Origin: Pseudomonas sp. R37(2017)
Lineage (GTDB): Bacteria; Pseudomonadota; Gammaproteobacteria; Pseudomonadales; Pseudomonadaceae
NCBI RefSeq assembly: GCF_002113375.1
Contig: NZ_NEHO01000002.1
Span: forward strand, 62,001 to 126,000
Length of the DNA: 64,000 nt
Direction of reading: 5' to 3'
The notes under the pieces are model-generated. The model ran no database searches and was not told where the DNA came from. It saw nothing but the letters and a program-made list of their open reading frames with translations. Positions 37,628 to 50,419 of this stretch are shown here, piece by piece. The position numbers and the translations under genes were made by a program. The stretch's first letter is position 1. Each line of letters starts with the position of its first letter.

Positions 37628-38407
37628 ATGTCGATATTGCAGGCCATCAGAATCTTCCTCTTTTACCTGCTGCTGGGCACCAGTTCCTTGCTGTGGTGCA
37701 GCCTGAGTTTTTTCATCGCGCCGTTTCTGCCCTTCAAGGCACGTTATCGCTTCATCAACGTGTACTGGTGCCGCTGCGCCTTGTGGCTGAGCAAAGTGTT
37801 TCTGGGCATTCGCTACGAAGTGAAGGGTGCCGAGAACGTACCTGAACGGCCTTGCGTCATTCAGTCGAACCACCAGAGTACGTGGGAGACATTCTTTCTC
37901 TCTGCTTACTTCTCACCGCTGAGCCAGGTGCTCAAACGTGAACTGCTCTATGTACCGTTCTTCGGTTGGGCCATGGCCATGCTGCGACCGATCGCCATCG
38001 ATCGCGACAACCCGAAAGCCGCGCTCAAGCATGTGGCGCAGAAAGGCGATGAGTTGCTCAAGGACAATGTCTGGGTGCTGATCTTCCCCGAAGGTACGCG
38101 CGTTCCTTTCGGCACCATCGGCAAGTTCTCCCGCGGTGGCAGCGCATTGGCGGTCAACGCCGAATTGCCGGTGCTTCCGATTGCGCACAACGCCGGCAAG
38201 TTCTGGCCGAAAACCGGTTGGGCGAAGAAGCAGGGCGTCATCACTGTAATCATTGGCAAGCCGATGTATGCCGAAGGCACCGGACCGCGCGCCATTGCTG
38301 AGTTGAACGACCGGGTCCAGGCGTGGAACGAACAGATGCAACGGGAAATGGGCTCGCTGCCACCTGCTCCGCAAGCGCCGGTTTCAAACGATCAGGTGGC
38401 TGTCTGA
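37628..38407 (+). CDS. 1-acyl-sn-glycerol-3-phosphate acyltransferase family protein
   Basis: This 259-residue PlsC-type enzyme has one or two N-terminal membrane helices and the motifs NHQSTWET (about 80-87), in which Glu replaces the usual Asp of NHX4D, and FPEGTRVPFG (about 155-164). It acylates lysophosphatidic acid or another lysophospholipid. It follows gmhB in the same order as in other pseudomonads. It ends before an AT-rich gap carrying a strong terminator. Confidence 0.9.
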   Translation: MSILQAIRIFLFYLLLGTSSLLWCSLSFFIAPFLPFKARYRFINVYWCRCALWLSKVFLGIRYEVKGAENVPERPCVIQSNHQSTWETFFLSAYFSPLSQVLKRELLYVPFFGWAMAMLRPIAIDRDNPKAALKHVAQKGDELLKDNVWVLIFPEGTRVPFGTIGKFSRGGSALAVNAELPVLPIAHNAGKFWPKTGWAKKQGVITVIIGKPMYAEGTGPRAIAELNDRVQAWNEQMQREMGSLPPAPQAPVSNDQVAV

Positions 38408-38454
38408 AATTCTGTGGATAACCTGTGTACCGTTTCGTTGAAAACCGTCGTGAA

Positions 38455-38567
38455 TTGCACGTAAGTTTATGATTTTTTTATATATTTCTTTGAATGATAA
38501 AAACCATAAAAACGTGCATAAGTTTTTTGGAGACCTAAAGAAACCGGCTGATATAGCCGGTTTTTTT
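38455..38567 (+). ncRNA. Candidate small RNA between the acyltransferase and kinase genes
   Basis: A possible promoter, TTGCAC (38455-38460), an 18-bp gap and TATATA (38479-38484), would start RNA near 38491. A perfect terminator at 38542-38567 would end it, giving a transcript of about 75 nt from an AT-rich, gene-free stretch. The alternative is that the terminator simply ends the acyltransferase mRNA. This is an inference from signals only. Confidence 0.3.
38542..38567 (+). terminator. Rho-independent terminator
   Basis: AACCGGCT and AGCCGGTT form a perfect 8-bp stem around GATAT, followed by seven T residues. It lies 43 bp before the stop codon of the convergent histidine kinase gene. Confidence 0.9.
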
Positions 38568-38609
38568 ATGCCCAAGCGATCGCTGGCTGGCGATCTGGAT
38601 TGCACGCTT

Positions 38610-40142
38610 TCATTCAGCAAGCAGCGGAAATTCCAGCCTGAATGTCGTACCCCGACCCACCTCGCTCAGACACTCGATTCGCCCGCCGTGCCGATCCACA
38701 ACGGCTTTGACCATCGACAATCCCAACCCGACGCCATCGATACCCTGGGCGGAAGAAAAGCGCCGGTACTGGCTGAACAATTCGGGTAACTCCTCAGCGG
38801 CGATGCCTTTGCCCTGATCAATGAGCTCACAGCTCAGCCAACCGTCCCGTTGACTGACGCGCAAACGGATGCATGTACCTGAAACACTGTATTTGATGGC
38901 ATTCTCCAGCAGATTGAACAGTGCCCGAGTCAGCAGCGCCTGGTCCGCCAGGACCAGACTTTCCTGCGCCTCCTCTTCTACTTGGCGAACCAGTTCGATC
39001 TGTTTAACTTGCGCGATGGGCAGCGCCTGATCGAACACATCCAACACCAACATCGCAAACAAGCTCGGCTGAAATTGGTAAGCCTCGGACTCGGCCCTCG
39101 CCAGTTGCACGAAACCGTCTGTCAGTTCCAGAGCCCGACGGACCTGTAGCTCGATTTGATCAAAGAGCGCCGTATCACCTCCCACCTGATGCCGATGGAC
39201 GTCGAGCAAGGCGAGGATGGCCGAGTGTGGCGCCCGCAGATCGTGAGACAGGAACCGCAACAGGACCGCGCGCTGCTGCTCCGCATCGCGTTCAACACTC
39301 AAATCAGTCAGGTTCCATAGCCAGCCGACCGGAATGTCGCCGTCTACCGGCAACAACTCTGCACGCTCAAGACGCAAGCTGCGTTCCTTGAGGTCGCGAA
39401 ACTCCAGCAGGGGGAGGCTCGATAAAGGCGAGCCCGCCCCACGGCTCATATCCGGATAACCTAGCTGTTCAAGTCGCTTGCGTACGTCATCACCGACCAG
39501 ATCCCCGCCAAACAGATCACGGGCCTTGCGGTTGCCGAGCAGAATCTGTCCCTGTGGATCACTGATCAACGTTGCAACCGGTAAATATTCCAGGCCATCG
39601 GCGATGAATCGGTGGGTATCGCGGGTCAGGCTCATGGCTTGTTCCAACGCGATGATTTGCTTCTGCAAACGGTCGCCACCGGGATACCGGGCACGACGGC
39701 GCTCCGGAAACACTTTCGGCTCGCTGTCCAGCCGCGCCAACTCCCACCCGAAATAGGTCAGCACCACACTCAGCCGCCGCCAGTTCCAGATCAGATAACC
39801 AAACAACATCCCCAACACCGCTGGCGTCGGTGACCACCACCGCTTGAACTCCGCAAGGCCGGCACTGATCAGCAACGCACACGCCATTCCCGTGAGCGTC
39901 AGCCAGAGCGCCAGGCGCGGGCGCCACAGCAACAGCCCAAGTACAGATGTCACCAGACCAAGGGAAAGCAATGCGCTCAAGCCAGGGAAAGCATCGCCCA
40001 GGTTGATTTGTGCGCGATAGGACAGCAGTGTCGTCAGCGGCAGCAGCACAAGGCTTATCCACAACCACTCGCGCACCAATTGCCGAAACAATCGCTGCAC
40101 CTGGCTTGGCTCTCGGCTTTCACGGCGACGTTGGTCAAACAT
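38610..40142 (-). CDS. Membrane histidine kinase with PAS domain, no obvious external sensor
   Basis: This 510-residue kinase has four N-terminal membrane helices (about 27-45, 54-74, 78-98, 106-125), a PAS domain (about 170-270), the phospho-His box FLSHDLRAPHSAIL and an ATPase domain with ENAIKY, DQGKGIAAEEL and GVGLGLSMV. The one-plus-three helix layout resembles CHASE2 kinases, but the helices follow each other with no periplasmic domain. The ATG at 40142 is preferred to a TTG two codons earlier. It is divergent from its likely partner regulator. Confidence 0.88.
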   Translation of the reverse strand: MFDQRRRESREPSQVQRLFRQLVREWLWISLVLLPLTTLLSYRAQINLGDAFPGLSALLSLGLVTSVLGLLLWRPRLALWLTLTGMACALLISAGLAEFKRWWSPTPAVLGMLFGYLIWNWRRLSVVLTYFGWELARLDSEPKVFPERRRARYPGGDRLQKQIIALEQAMSLTRDTHRFIADGLEYLPVATLISDPQGQILLGNRKARDLFGGDLVGDDVRKRLEQLGYPDMSRGAGSPLSSLPLLEFRDLKERSLRLERAELLPVDGDIPVGWLWNLTDLSVERDAEQQRAVLLRFLSHDLRAPHSAILALLDVHRHQVGGDTALFDQIELQVRRALELTDGFVQLARAESEAYQFQPSLFAMLVLDVFDQALPIAQVKQIELVRQVEEEAQESLVLADQALLTRALFNLLENAIKYSVSGTCIRLRVSQRDGWLSCELIDQGKGIAAEELPELFSQYRRFSSAQGIDGVGLGLSMVKAVVDRHGGRIECLSEVGRGTTFRLEFPLLAE

Positions 40143-40312
40143 GGCCAACAGGGCAGGGCGAGGGAAATGGTTTCATGGTTCCTGGGTCTGAGGCGTCGAC
40201 TCAAAGAATCATAGCGGACACTGCGACCAACGGCGGGCCACTTGCTTTCACTGTATCGATTGAGCCGCTATCGTCGATAAGGATCTGCCCAAGCGACAAG
40301 GAATCACCGTGT
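40143..40312. promoter_or_regulatory. Divergent promoter region of the two-component pair
   Basis: The 170 bp between the kinase and regulator starts must carry both promoters. No clear repeated operator was found by eye. A GGAAT ribosome-binding site precedes the regulator start. Confidence 0.4.
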
Positions 40313-41029
40313 ATGCGTGTTGCGATTCTGGACGATGAGCCCGCCGAATTACGCCGGGTCGAACAAACCCTGCAACAGATGGCCGAAACCGGAGAGCAGC
40401 CATGGTCGCTGCACAGCTTTGAACGAGCTGAAGACCTGTTGCGCCAACTGCGTCGGGAAACCTTCGACCTGCTGATCCTCGACTGGCAGCTACCCGACCT
40501 CAGCGGTTTGTCATTGTTGCTCTGGACCCGTGAACACATGGAGGCGCCACCCGCAGCAATCATGCTCACCAGCCGCGACGGCGAAAGCGATATCGTCCAG
40601 GCCCTGAATGCCGGCGCCGATGACTACGTCAGCAAACCATTCCGTCCCAATGAACTGAAGGCCCGTGTTGGCGCGGTTCTGCGCCGACAGGGTCAGCAGC
40701 GTGCGGCTGCTGAAGTGTTGAGCTTCAACGATCTGGTGTTCGACGACGCTGAACTGACAGTCACTCGCGAAGGCAAACCCATCGTCATGACCGAACGGGA
40801 ATACCGGCTGGCGCATTGCCTTTTCAGCAATCTCGGCCGACCGCTGTCGCGGGATTACCTGTACGAACGATTCTGGCCCCATGAAGAATTGTCGTCGTCA
40901 CGCCCGCTGGACACCCACATCTATCGCCTGCGCAACAAGCTTGGTCTTACAGCGGATCGCGGTTGGCAGTTGCTGACGATTTATGGGTATGGGTATCGGT
41001 TGGAGAGCGTGGCACCCGCCCGTGAGTGA
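40313..41029 (+). CDS. OmpR-family response regulator
   Basis: This 238-residue regulator has a receiver domain (Asp pair in ILDDEP at 5-10, phospho-acceptor Asp in LLILDWQLPDLSG near 52-56, Lys in VSKPFRP near 106) and a C-terminal winged helix with RDYLYERFWPHEE and TIYGYGYRLE. The ATG at 40313 is the start that opens the receiver fold; the frame runs about 100 codons further upstream without family sequence. It pairs with the divergent kinase. Confidence 0.93.
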   Translation: MRVAILDDEPAELRRVEQTLQQMAETGEQPWSLHSFERAEDLLRQLRRETFDLLILDWQLPDLSGLSLLLWTREHMEAPPAAIMLTSRDGESDIVQALNAGADDYVSKPFRPNELKARVGAVLRRQGQQRAAAEVLSFNDLVFDDAELTVTREGKPIVMTEREYRLAHCLFSNLGRPLSRDYLYERFWPHEELSSSRPLDTHIYRLRNKLGLTADRGWQLLTIYGYGYRLESVAPARE

Positions 41030-41043
41030 ATGGTAGGCAACAA

Positions 41044-41073
41044 AAAAGGCCAATGCTGATGCATTGGCCTTTT
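41044..41073. terminator. Bidirectional terminator between the response regulator gene and gyrB
   Basis: AAAAGGCCAATGC and GCATTGGCCTTTT form a perfect 13-bp stem with loop TGAT. The A-tract and T-tract allow termination in both directions for these convergent genes. Confidence 0.93.
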
Positions 41074-41091
41074 CGTTGGCGCCGGCCGGGA

Positions 41092-44618
<3,527 letters not shown>

Positions 44619-44638
44619 CTAGCTTCTGCTGAGCATGA

Positions 44639-45742
44639 TTACAGACGCATCGGCATGACAACGTAGGCCGAGTCGTCATTGTCGGACTCTTGCACCAGCG
44701 CGCTGCTGTTGGAGTCGGACAGGATCAGACGAACCTGCTCGGTGGTCATCACGCCCAGTACGTCGAGCAGGTAGCTCACGTTGAAGCCGATTTCCAGAGA
44801 GCCGCCGTTGTATTCAACGCCCACTTCTTCTTCCGCTTCTTCTTGCTCCGGGTTGTTCGCCTGGATCTTCAACTGACCGCTGGCCAGCTGCAGACGGATA
44901 CCACGGTACTTCTCGTTGGAAAGAATCGCGGTACGACTGAACGCTTCGCGCAGAGCCTGGCGATCGCCAAGCACCAGCTTGTCGCCGCCTTTTGGCAAGA
45001 CGCGTTCGTAGTCCGGGAACTTGCCGTCGACCAGTTTCGAAGTGAAGGTGAACTCGCCGGTGGTGGCGCGGATGTGGTGCTGACCCAGCACGATGCTGAC
45101 ATTGCCGTCCGGCTCGGTGAGCAGGCGTGCCAGCTCAAGGATACCTTTGCGCGGTACGATGACCTGGTGACGATCCGGCTGACCGATATCGGCCTGCATC
45201 GAACACATGGCCAGACGGTGACCGTCGGTGGCGACGGCGCGGATCACGCCGGCGGAGACTTCCAGCAGCATACCGTTGAGGTAGTAGCGCACGTCTTGCT
45301 GGGCCATGGCGAAGCTGGTGCGTTCGATCAGACGACGCAGCTTGCTTTGCTCCAGGCTGCAGGTCAGCGAACCCGGACCTTCTTCCACGGTAGGGAAGTC
45401 GTTTGCCGGCAGTGTCGACAGGGTGAAGCGGCTACGTCCAGCCTTGACCACAAGCTTCTGCTCGTCGACCTTGATATCGATCAGCGCATCGTTCGACAAG
45501 CTTTTGCAGATGTCCATCAGCTTGCGCGCCGGCACGGTGATGGAGCCCGGATCGGCTGGCTCTTCGAGTTGAACACGACCAACCAGCTCGACTTCCAGGT
45601 CGGTACCGGTCAGCGACAATTGCTGGCCTTCGACAACCAGCAGCACGTTGGAAAGCACCGGCAAGGTCTGTCGGCGTTCGACGACGCCTGCGACCAGTTG
45701 CAGAGGTTTCAACAGGGCTTCGCGTTGAATGGTGAAATGCAT
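44639..45742 (-). CDS. dnaN: DNA polymerase III beta subunit (sliding clamp)
   Basis: This 367-residue protein forms the dimeric clamp that tethers polymerase to DNA. It has the expected three clamp domains and ends VMPMRL, the conserved C-terminus of beta clamps. It lies between dnaA and recF on the minus strand, 39 bp after dnaA, so it probably shares the dnaA promoter. Confidence 0.98.
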   Translation of the reverse strand: MHFTIQREALLKPLQLVAGVVERRQTLPVLSNVLLVVEGQQLSLTGTDLEVELVGRVQLEEPADPGSITVPARKLMDICKSLSNDALIDIKVDEQKLVVKAGRSRFTLSTLPANDFPTVEEGPGSLTCSLEQSKLRRLIERTSFAMAQQDVRYYLNGMLLEVSAGVIRAVATDGHRLAMCSMQADIGQPDRHQVIVPRKGILELARLLTEPDGNVSIVLGQHHIRATTGEFTFTSKLVDGKFPDYERVLPKGGDKLVLGDRQALREAFSRTAILSNEKYRGIRLQLASGQLKIQANNPEQEEAEEEVGVEYNGGSLEIGFNVSYLLDVLGVMTTEQVRLILSDSNSSALVQESDNDDSAYVVMPMRL

Positions 45743-45781
45743 GGTCTAGTCCCTTGCCTTAATAAGCTGCGCTGGTATTCA

Positions 45782-47302
45782 TCAAGTGGTCAACGTACGC
45801 AGCAGGTTCTTGTAGTCCTCGCGGATGTCCGCGTCGGATTCCTTAAGTTCGTTGATCTTGCGGCACGCGTGCAAAACAGTTGTATGGTCACGGCCGCCGA
45901 ACACATCGCCGATTTCCGGCAGGCTGTGGTTGGTGAGTTCCTTGGACAACGCCATGGCGACCTGACGCGGACGAGCGACCGAACGGGAACGGCGTTTGGA
46001 CAGCAAGTCGGAGATTTTGATCTTGTAGTACTCGGCGACGGTACGCTGAATGTTATCCACAGAGACCAGTTTATCCTGCAACGCCAACAAGTCCTTGAGG
46101 GATTCGCGAATCAGCTCGATGGTGATATCGCGGCCCATGAAGTGCGAGTGGGCGATCACGCGTTTAAGCGCGCCTTCCAGCTCACGGACGTTGGAGCGAA
46201 TGCGTTGGGCAATGAAGAACGCGGCGTCGTGAGGCAGCTCGACTTTGGCCTGATCGGCCTTCTTCATCAGGATCGCCACGCGGGTTTCCAGCTCCGGCGG
46301 CTCGACCGCTACGGTCAGGCCCCAGCCAAAGCGGGATTTGAGGCGTTCTTCAAGGCCTTCGATTTCTTTCGGGTATCGGTCACTGGTGAGAATGACCTGC
46401 TGGCCACCTTCGAGCAGGGCGTTGAAGGTGTGGAAAAACTCTTCCTGGGAACGCTCCTTGCGGGCGAAGAACTGAATGTCATCGATCAACAACGCATCCA
46501 CCGAACGGTAGAAGCGTTTGAACTCGTTGATCGCGTTCAATTGCAGGGCCTTGACCATATCCGCCACGAAACGCTCGGAATGCAGGTAGACCACCTTGGC
46601 ATTCGGATTCTTCTTTAAGAGATGGTTACCCACAGCGTGCATCAAGTGGGTTTTACCCAGGCCGACGCCACCATAAAGGAAGAGCGGGTTGTAACCGTGC
46701 TTGGGGTTGTCTGCCACCTGCCAGGCGGCGGCGCGCGCCAACTGGTTGGATTTACCCTCGACGAAGTTCTCGAAGGTAAAGGTGCGGTTCAGGTAACTGG
46801 TGTGCTTGAGCGCACCTTCGACCTGCACGGTACGTTGCTCGGCACGAACCGGGGCCTGTTGCGAACTGGCGCCGGCCATTGGATCGAAGCTGTCACGGGA
46901 AGGTTCTTCCTCGGTGACCTCTTCTACTTTTTGCGTCGCACGTTTGGTCGGAGCGGCGGCAGGTGCTGGCGGCGGGTTGGCGGTCACTTGGGCAGCCTGG
47001 GCCTGGGAAGCCGCGGCAGCCAAGGGAGCGTTTGGCGCGGCACGGGGTGCCGAACTGCGTTTGCTTCCTATTAATAAGGAAAGCGCAGGCGCCATGCCAT
47101 TGCCGTGTTCATCGAGCAATTCGAGAACACGCCCCAGGTACTTTTCGTTAACCCAGTCCAGAACAAAACGATTGGGTGCATAGACACGCAACTCGTCGCC
47201 TTCGGCTTCGACCTGTAGTGGACGGATCCAAGTGTTGAATTGTTGGGCAGGCAGCTCATCGCGCAGAAGCTCCACGCACTGCTGCCAAAGTTCCACTGAC
47301 AC
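45782..47302 (-). CDS. dnaA: Chromosomal replication initiator DnaA
   Basis: This 506-residue AAA+ protein binds DnaA boxes and opens oriC. Domain I covers about 1-85, a Pro/Ala-rich linker about 86-165, the AAA+ core has [12 protein letters not shown] (Walker A, about 211-222) and LLIDDIQF (Walker B), and domain IV has the RPRQVAMAL and DHTTVLHA helix-turn-helix. The start is GTG with AGGGGATATCC upstream. A DnaA box sits inside the gene at 46053, and another overlaps the promoter. Confidence 0.98.
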   Translation of the reverse strand: MSVELWQQCVELLRDELPAQQFNTWIRPLQVEAEGDELRVYAPNRFVLDWVNEKYLGRVLELLDEHGNGMAPALSLLIGSKRSSAPRAAPNAPLAAAASQAQAAQVTANPPPAPAAAPTKRATQKVEEVTEEEPSRDSFDPMAGASSQQAPVRAEQRTVQVEGALKHTSYLNRTFTFENFVEGKSNQLARAAAWQVADNPKHGYNPLFLYGGVGLGKTHLMHAVGNHLLKKNPNAKVVYLHSERFVADMVKALQLNAINEFKRFYRSVDALLIDDIQFFARKERSQEEFFHTFNALLEGGQQVILTSDRYPKEIEGLEERLKSRFGWGLTVAVEPPELETRVAILMKKADQAKVELPHDAAFFIAQRIRSNVRELEGALKRVIAHSHFMGRDITIELIRESLKDLLALQDKLVSVDNIQRTVAEYYKIKISDLLSKRRSRSVARPRQVAMALSKELTNHSLPEIGDVFGGRDHTTVLHACRKINELKESDADIREDYKNLLRTLTT

Positions 47303-47347
47303 GGATATCCCCTAAGTTGAAAGCCGGTGAGGCAAAAACAAGCAGCC

Positions 47348-47378
47348 ATTGTAACGACCAGACGCCGACTTATCCACA
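47348..47378 (-). promoter_or_regulatory. dnaA promoter with overlapping DnaA box
   Basis: On the minus strand TACAAT (47348-47353) is a good -10. The -35 position about 17 bp upstream reads TGGATA and lies inside the DnaA box TTATCCACA at 47370-47378. DnaA bound there should block RNA polymerase, giving autoregulation. Confidence 0.6.
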
Positions 47379-47778
47379 CGTAGCTGGTTCATCAACCAAG
47401 AAGAATCGACGTTTCATAGGTAAAAAAGACGACCAGCGGTCTGTGCATAAGGTCTGTGGATAACCATGGCTAAGGTCATTGCACAACTCGGGGCGAAACT
47501 CAGTGGATAACCGGCCTGTGGATAAGGCGACCTTCCACACACAGGTTATCCGCCAGCGCAGCACAGGCTGAACACGGTTTTCCCCTGTAGTTGTCATTCT
47601 CTGTACAGTTGATAAAACAAGGGCTGAGATTACTTATCCACAGATGACTGCGTACCTAGCTTTTACAAGCTTTACAGAAAAGCTTTAAATACTTTCCTTT
47701 CTTATTTTTATGTCTGCCGACGGTTCGTTCAGCACAAAACGTCTGGAGATCTGTTTATAAGGAAACGTTGGTTGGAAA

Positions 47779-47807
47779 TTGACCTGAAGGCTTGCTTTCT
47801 CTAGAAT
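47779..47807 (+). promoter_or_regulatory. rpmH-rnpA promoter
   Basis: TTGACC (47779-47784), a 17-bp spacer and TAGAAT (47802-47807) form a strong sigma-70 promoter 60 bp upstream of rpmH, reading away from the origin. Confidence 0.85.
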
Positions 47808-47867
47808 CCCCGGTCTCTTAAAACGGGGGCCATTCCGGCCCGTTGTGGACGAACCAGGTAACACGAC

Positions 47868-48002
47868 ATGAAACGTACTTTCCAACCAAGCACTATCAAA
47901 CGCGCTCGTACCCACGGTTTCCGTGCTCGCATGGCTACCAAGAACGGTCGTGCCGTCCTGTCGCGTCGTCGCGCCAAAGGTCGCGCACGTCTGGCAGTTT
48001 GA
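47868..48002 (+). CDS. rpmH: 50S ribosomal protein L34
   Basis: This 44-residue, highly basic ribosomal protein begins [18 protein letters not shown] and ends [10 protein letters not shown], matching L34 in full. It is the first gene of the rpmH-rnpA-yidD-yidC cluster and lies at the right border of the origin. A clear promoter lies upstream. Confidence 0.98.
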   Translation: MKRTFQPSTIKRARTHGFRARMATKNGRAVLSRRRAKGRARLAV

Positions 48003-48018
48003 TAATCCGGCACTGAAG

Positions 48019-48420
48019 GTGAGTCAGGACTTCAGTCGGGAAAAGCGTCTGCTTACCCCCCGGCATTTCAAGGCAGTCTTTGACTCCCCTACCGGCAAGG
48101 TTCCGGGGAAAAATCTCCTGCTCCTTGCGCGCAACAACGATCTTGATCACCCCCGTCTCGGGTTGGTAATCGGGAAAAAGAGCGTAAAGCTCTCCGTCGA
48201 GCGCAATCGCCTCAAACGTCTGATGCGCGAATCGTTTCGCCTGAACCAGGATTCTCTGGTCGGCTGGGACATTGTTATCGTCGCGCGCAAAGGTTTGGGT
48301 GACGTAGAAAACCCCGAATTGATTCAGCATTTCGGCAAACTCTGGAAACGTCTGGCTCGCAGTTCGCCGGTACCAGCAGTCAAAACCGAAACTGTAGGGG
48401 TAGACAGTCCAGATGCGTAA
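48019..48420 (+). CDS. rnpA: Ribonuclease P protein component
   Basis: This 133-residue basic protein is the protein subunit of RNase P, which matures tRNA 5' ends. The RNR motif is present as [15 protein letters not shown] (about 56-70). The start is GTG at 48019, 16 bp after rpmH; the frame is open further upstream into rpmH, but family sequence begins [11 protein letters not shown]. Its end overlaps yidD by 8 bp. Confidence 0.96.
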   Translation: MSQDFSREKRLLTPRHFKAVFDSPTGKVPGKNLLLLARNNDLDHPRLGLVIGKKSVKLSVERNRLKRLMRESFRLNQDSLVGWDIVIVARKGLGDVENPELIQHFGKLWKRLARSSPVPAVKTETVGVDSPDA

Positions 48421-48658
48421 ACTGGCACTCGTTCCGATCCAGTTTTATCGCTATGCCATTAGTCCCCTGATGGCCAGTCACTGTCGTTTCTACCCCAGTT
48501 GTTCCTGCTACGCGTTAGAAGCCATCGAAAATCATGGCCTTCTTCGCGGTGGCTGGCTGACCTTTCGTCGTTTAGGTCGCTGTCATCCGTGGAATCCCGG
48601 TGGTTATGACCCGGTTCCACCTGTCCCTACCTCCCGTTCTTCTTCGATGGCCGAGTAA
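48413..48658 (+). CDS. yidD: Membrane protein insertion efficiency factor YidD
   Basis: This 81-residue protein has the conserved [20 protein letters not shown] block (about 9-28) with three Cys and the [12 protein letters not shown] block (about 61-72). YidD aids membrane insertion by YidC. It overlaps rnpA by 8 bp and ends 2 bp before yidC, indicating tight coupling. Confidence 0.96.
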   Translation: MRKLALVPIQFYRYAISPLMASHCRFYPSCSCYALEAIENHGLLRGGWLTFRRLGRCHPWNPGGYDPVPPVPTSRSSSMAE

Positions 48659-48660
48659 TC

Positions 48661-50340
48661 ATGGATATCAAACGCACGATCCTGATCGTCGCCCTGGCAA
48701 TCGTGTCCTACGTAATGGTTCTTAAATGGAACCAGGACTATGGCCAGGCTGCCCTGCCGACTCAGAATGTTGCCACCAATACGACTGCATCGGGCCTGCC
48801 GGATACGGCATCTGGCTCCAACGCTTCCGCCAGTGACGACATTCCACGTGCTGCAAGCGACACCAGCGCACCTGCCGAAACACCGGTAGCTGTGAGCAAG
48901 GACCTCATCCAGATCAAAACGGATGTACTGGACCTGGCTATCGACCCACAAGGTGGCGATGTTGCCCAGTTGACCCTGCCGCTGTATCCGCGTCGTCAGG
49001 ATCACCCGGAAATTCCGTTCCAGCTGTTCGATAACGGCGGCGAACGTACCTATCTGGCGCAAAGCGGTCTGATCGGCACCAATGGTCCGGATGCAAACCC
49101 GGCCGGTCGTCCGGTCTATTCATCGGAGAAGAAGGTTTATCAACTGGCTGACGGTCAGGACCAATTGGTCGTGGACCTGAAGTTCAGCAAGGACGGTGTC
49201 AACTACATCAAGCGTTTCACCCTGAAACGCGGCCTGTACGACGTAGCCGTTTCCTACCTGATCGACAACCAGAGCGCCCAGCCCTGGAACGGTGCGATGT
49301 TCGCCCAGTTGAAGCGTGATGCCAGCGCCGACCCGTCGTCGACCACGGCGACCGGCACCGCGACTTACCTGGGTGCTGCCCTGTGGACAAGTTCGGAGCC
49401 GTACAAGAAAGTGTCCATGAAGGACATGGACAAGGCGCCGCTCAAAGAAACCGTCACCGGCGGTTGGGTCGCCTGGTTGCAGCACTACTTCGTGACCGCA
49501 TGGATTCCGGCCAAGGGCGAAAACAACATCGTCCAGACCCGTAAAGACAGCAAAGGCAACTACATCATCGGCTACACCGGCCCTTCGATGAGTGTTGCAC
49601 CGGGTGCCAAGGCTGAAACCAGTGCTGTTCTGTACGCTGGTCCGAAAAGCCAGGCCGTGCTGAAAGAGTTGTCCCCAGGTCTGGAACTGACTGTCGACTA
49701 CGGCATTCTGTGGTTCATCGCCCAACCGATCTTCTGGTTGCTGCAACACATCCACGCCATTGTGGGTAACTGGGGCTGGTCGATCATCTTCCTGACCATG
49801 CTGATCAAAGGGATTTTCTTCCCGCTGTCGGCTGCCAGCTACAAATCCATGGCGCGCATGCGTGCAGTGGCACCAAAACTGGCCGCGCTGAAAGAGCAAC
49901 ATGGCGACGACCGGCAGAAAATGTCGCAAGCCATGATGGAGCTGTACAAGAAAGAGAAGATCAATCCGCTGGGTGGTTGCTTGCCAATCCTCGTGCAGAT
50001 GCCGGTTTTCCTTTCCCTGTACTGGGTTCTGCTGGAAAGCGTCGAGATGCGCCAGGCGCCGTTCATGCTGTGGATTACTGACCTGTCGATCAAGGATCCG
50101 TTCTTCATTCTGCCGATCATCATGGGTGCAACCATGTTCATCCAGCAGCAGTTGAACCCGACTCCTCCGGATCCGATGCAGGCCAAGGTGATGAAACTGA
50201 TGCCAATCATCTTCACCTTCTTCTTCCTGTGGTTCCCGGCTGGTCTGGTGCTGTACTGGGTAGTGAACAACTGCCTGTCGATCGCCCAACAGTGGTACAT
50301 CACTCGCAAGATCGAAGCGGCTACCAAAGCAGCTGCCTGA
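48661..50340 (+). CDS. yidC: Membrane protein insertase YidC
   Basis: This 559-residue inner-membrane insertase has an N-terminal membrane anchor (about 5-22), a large periplasmic beta domain (about 60-340) and a C-terminal group of five helices with the family block GCLPILVQMPVFLSLYWVL (about 440-458). It inserts membrane proteins with or without SecYEG, including the F0 subunit c encoded by atpE in this window. A terminator follows. Confidence 0.98.
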   Translation: MDIKRTILIVALAIVSYVMVLKWNQDYGQAALPTQNVATNTTASGLPDTASGSNASASDDIPRAASDTSAPAETPVAVSKDLIQIKTDVLDLAIDPQGGDVAQLTLPLYPRRQDHPEIPFQLFDNGGERTYLAQSGLIGTNGPDANPAGRPVYSSEKKVYQLADGQDQLVVDLKFSKDGVNYIKRFTLKRGLYDVAVSYLIDNQSAQPWNGAMFAQLKRDASADPSSTTATGTATYLGAALWTSSEPYKKVSMKDMDKAPLKETVTGGWVAWLQHYFVTAWIPAKGENNIVQTRKDSKGNYIIGYTGPSMSVAPGAKAETSAVLYAGPKSQAVLKELSPGLELTVDYGILWFIAQPIFWLLQHIHAIVGNWGWSIIFLTMLIKGIFFPLSAASYKSMARMRAVAPKLAALKEQHGDDRQKMSQAMMELYKKEKINPLGGCLPILVQMPVFLSLYWVLLESVEMRQAPFMLWITDLSIKDPFFILPIIMGATMFIQQQLNPTPPDPMQAKVMKLMPIIFTFFFLWFPAGLVLYWVVNNCLSIAQQWYITRKIEAATKAAA

Positions 50341-50347
50341 TTTACAC

Positions 50348-50356
50348 TGTGGATAA
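50348..50356. promoter_or_regulatory. Perfect DnaA box after yidC
   Basis: TGTGGATAA lies 7 bp after the yidC stop codon and just before the terminator hairpin, in the interval between the two origin-like regions. Confidence 0.75.
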
Positions 50357-50362
50357 CCACTC

Positions 50363-50387
50363 AAAACGCCCCCTAGTGGGGCGTTTT
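50363..50387 (+). terminator. Rho-independent terminator after yidC
   Basis: AAAACGCCCC and GGGGCGTTTT form a perfect 10-bp stem around CTAGT. The flanking A and T runs would also allow function in reverse. Confidence 0.9.
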
Positions 50388-50419
50388 GCTATCTGTCACT
50401 TTTGTCTGGATACCGGTTT

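Larger units (their letters stand above)
47303..47867. other. oriC: Origin region 1 (oriC, between dnaA and rpmH)
   Basis: This 565-bp gene-free region holds DnaA boxes matching TTATNCACA at 47370, 47442 (reverse), 47455 (reverse), 47517 (reverse) and 47634, plus near matches at 47502 and 47546. An AT-rich stretch follows from about 47676 to 47711 and is the likely unwinding element, with three AGCTTT repeats just before it (47658, 47668, 47681). The dnaA promoter is at the left end and the rpmH promoter at the right. The arrangement matches the established Pseudomonas origin between dnaA and rpmH. Confidence 0.93.

Noticed and set aside
48842..48855. A third parS-like site, ATTCCACGTGCTGC, in yidC
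   Set aside because: Only one half matches the consensus and the palindrome is lost.
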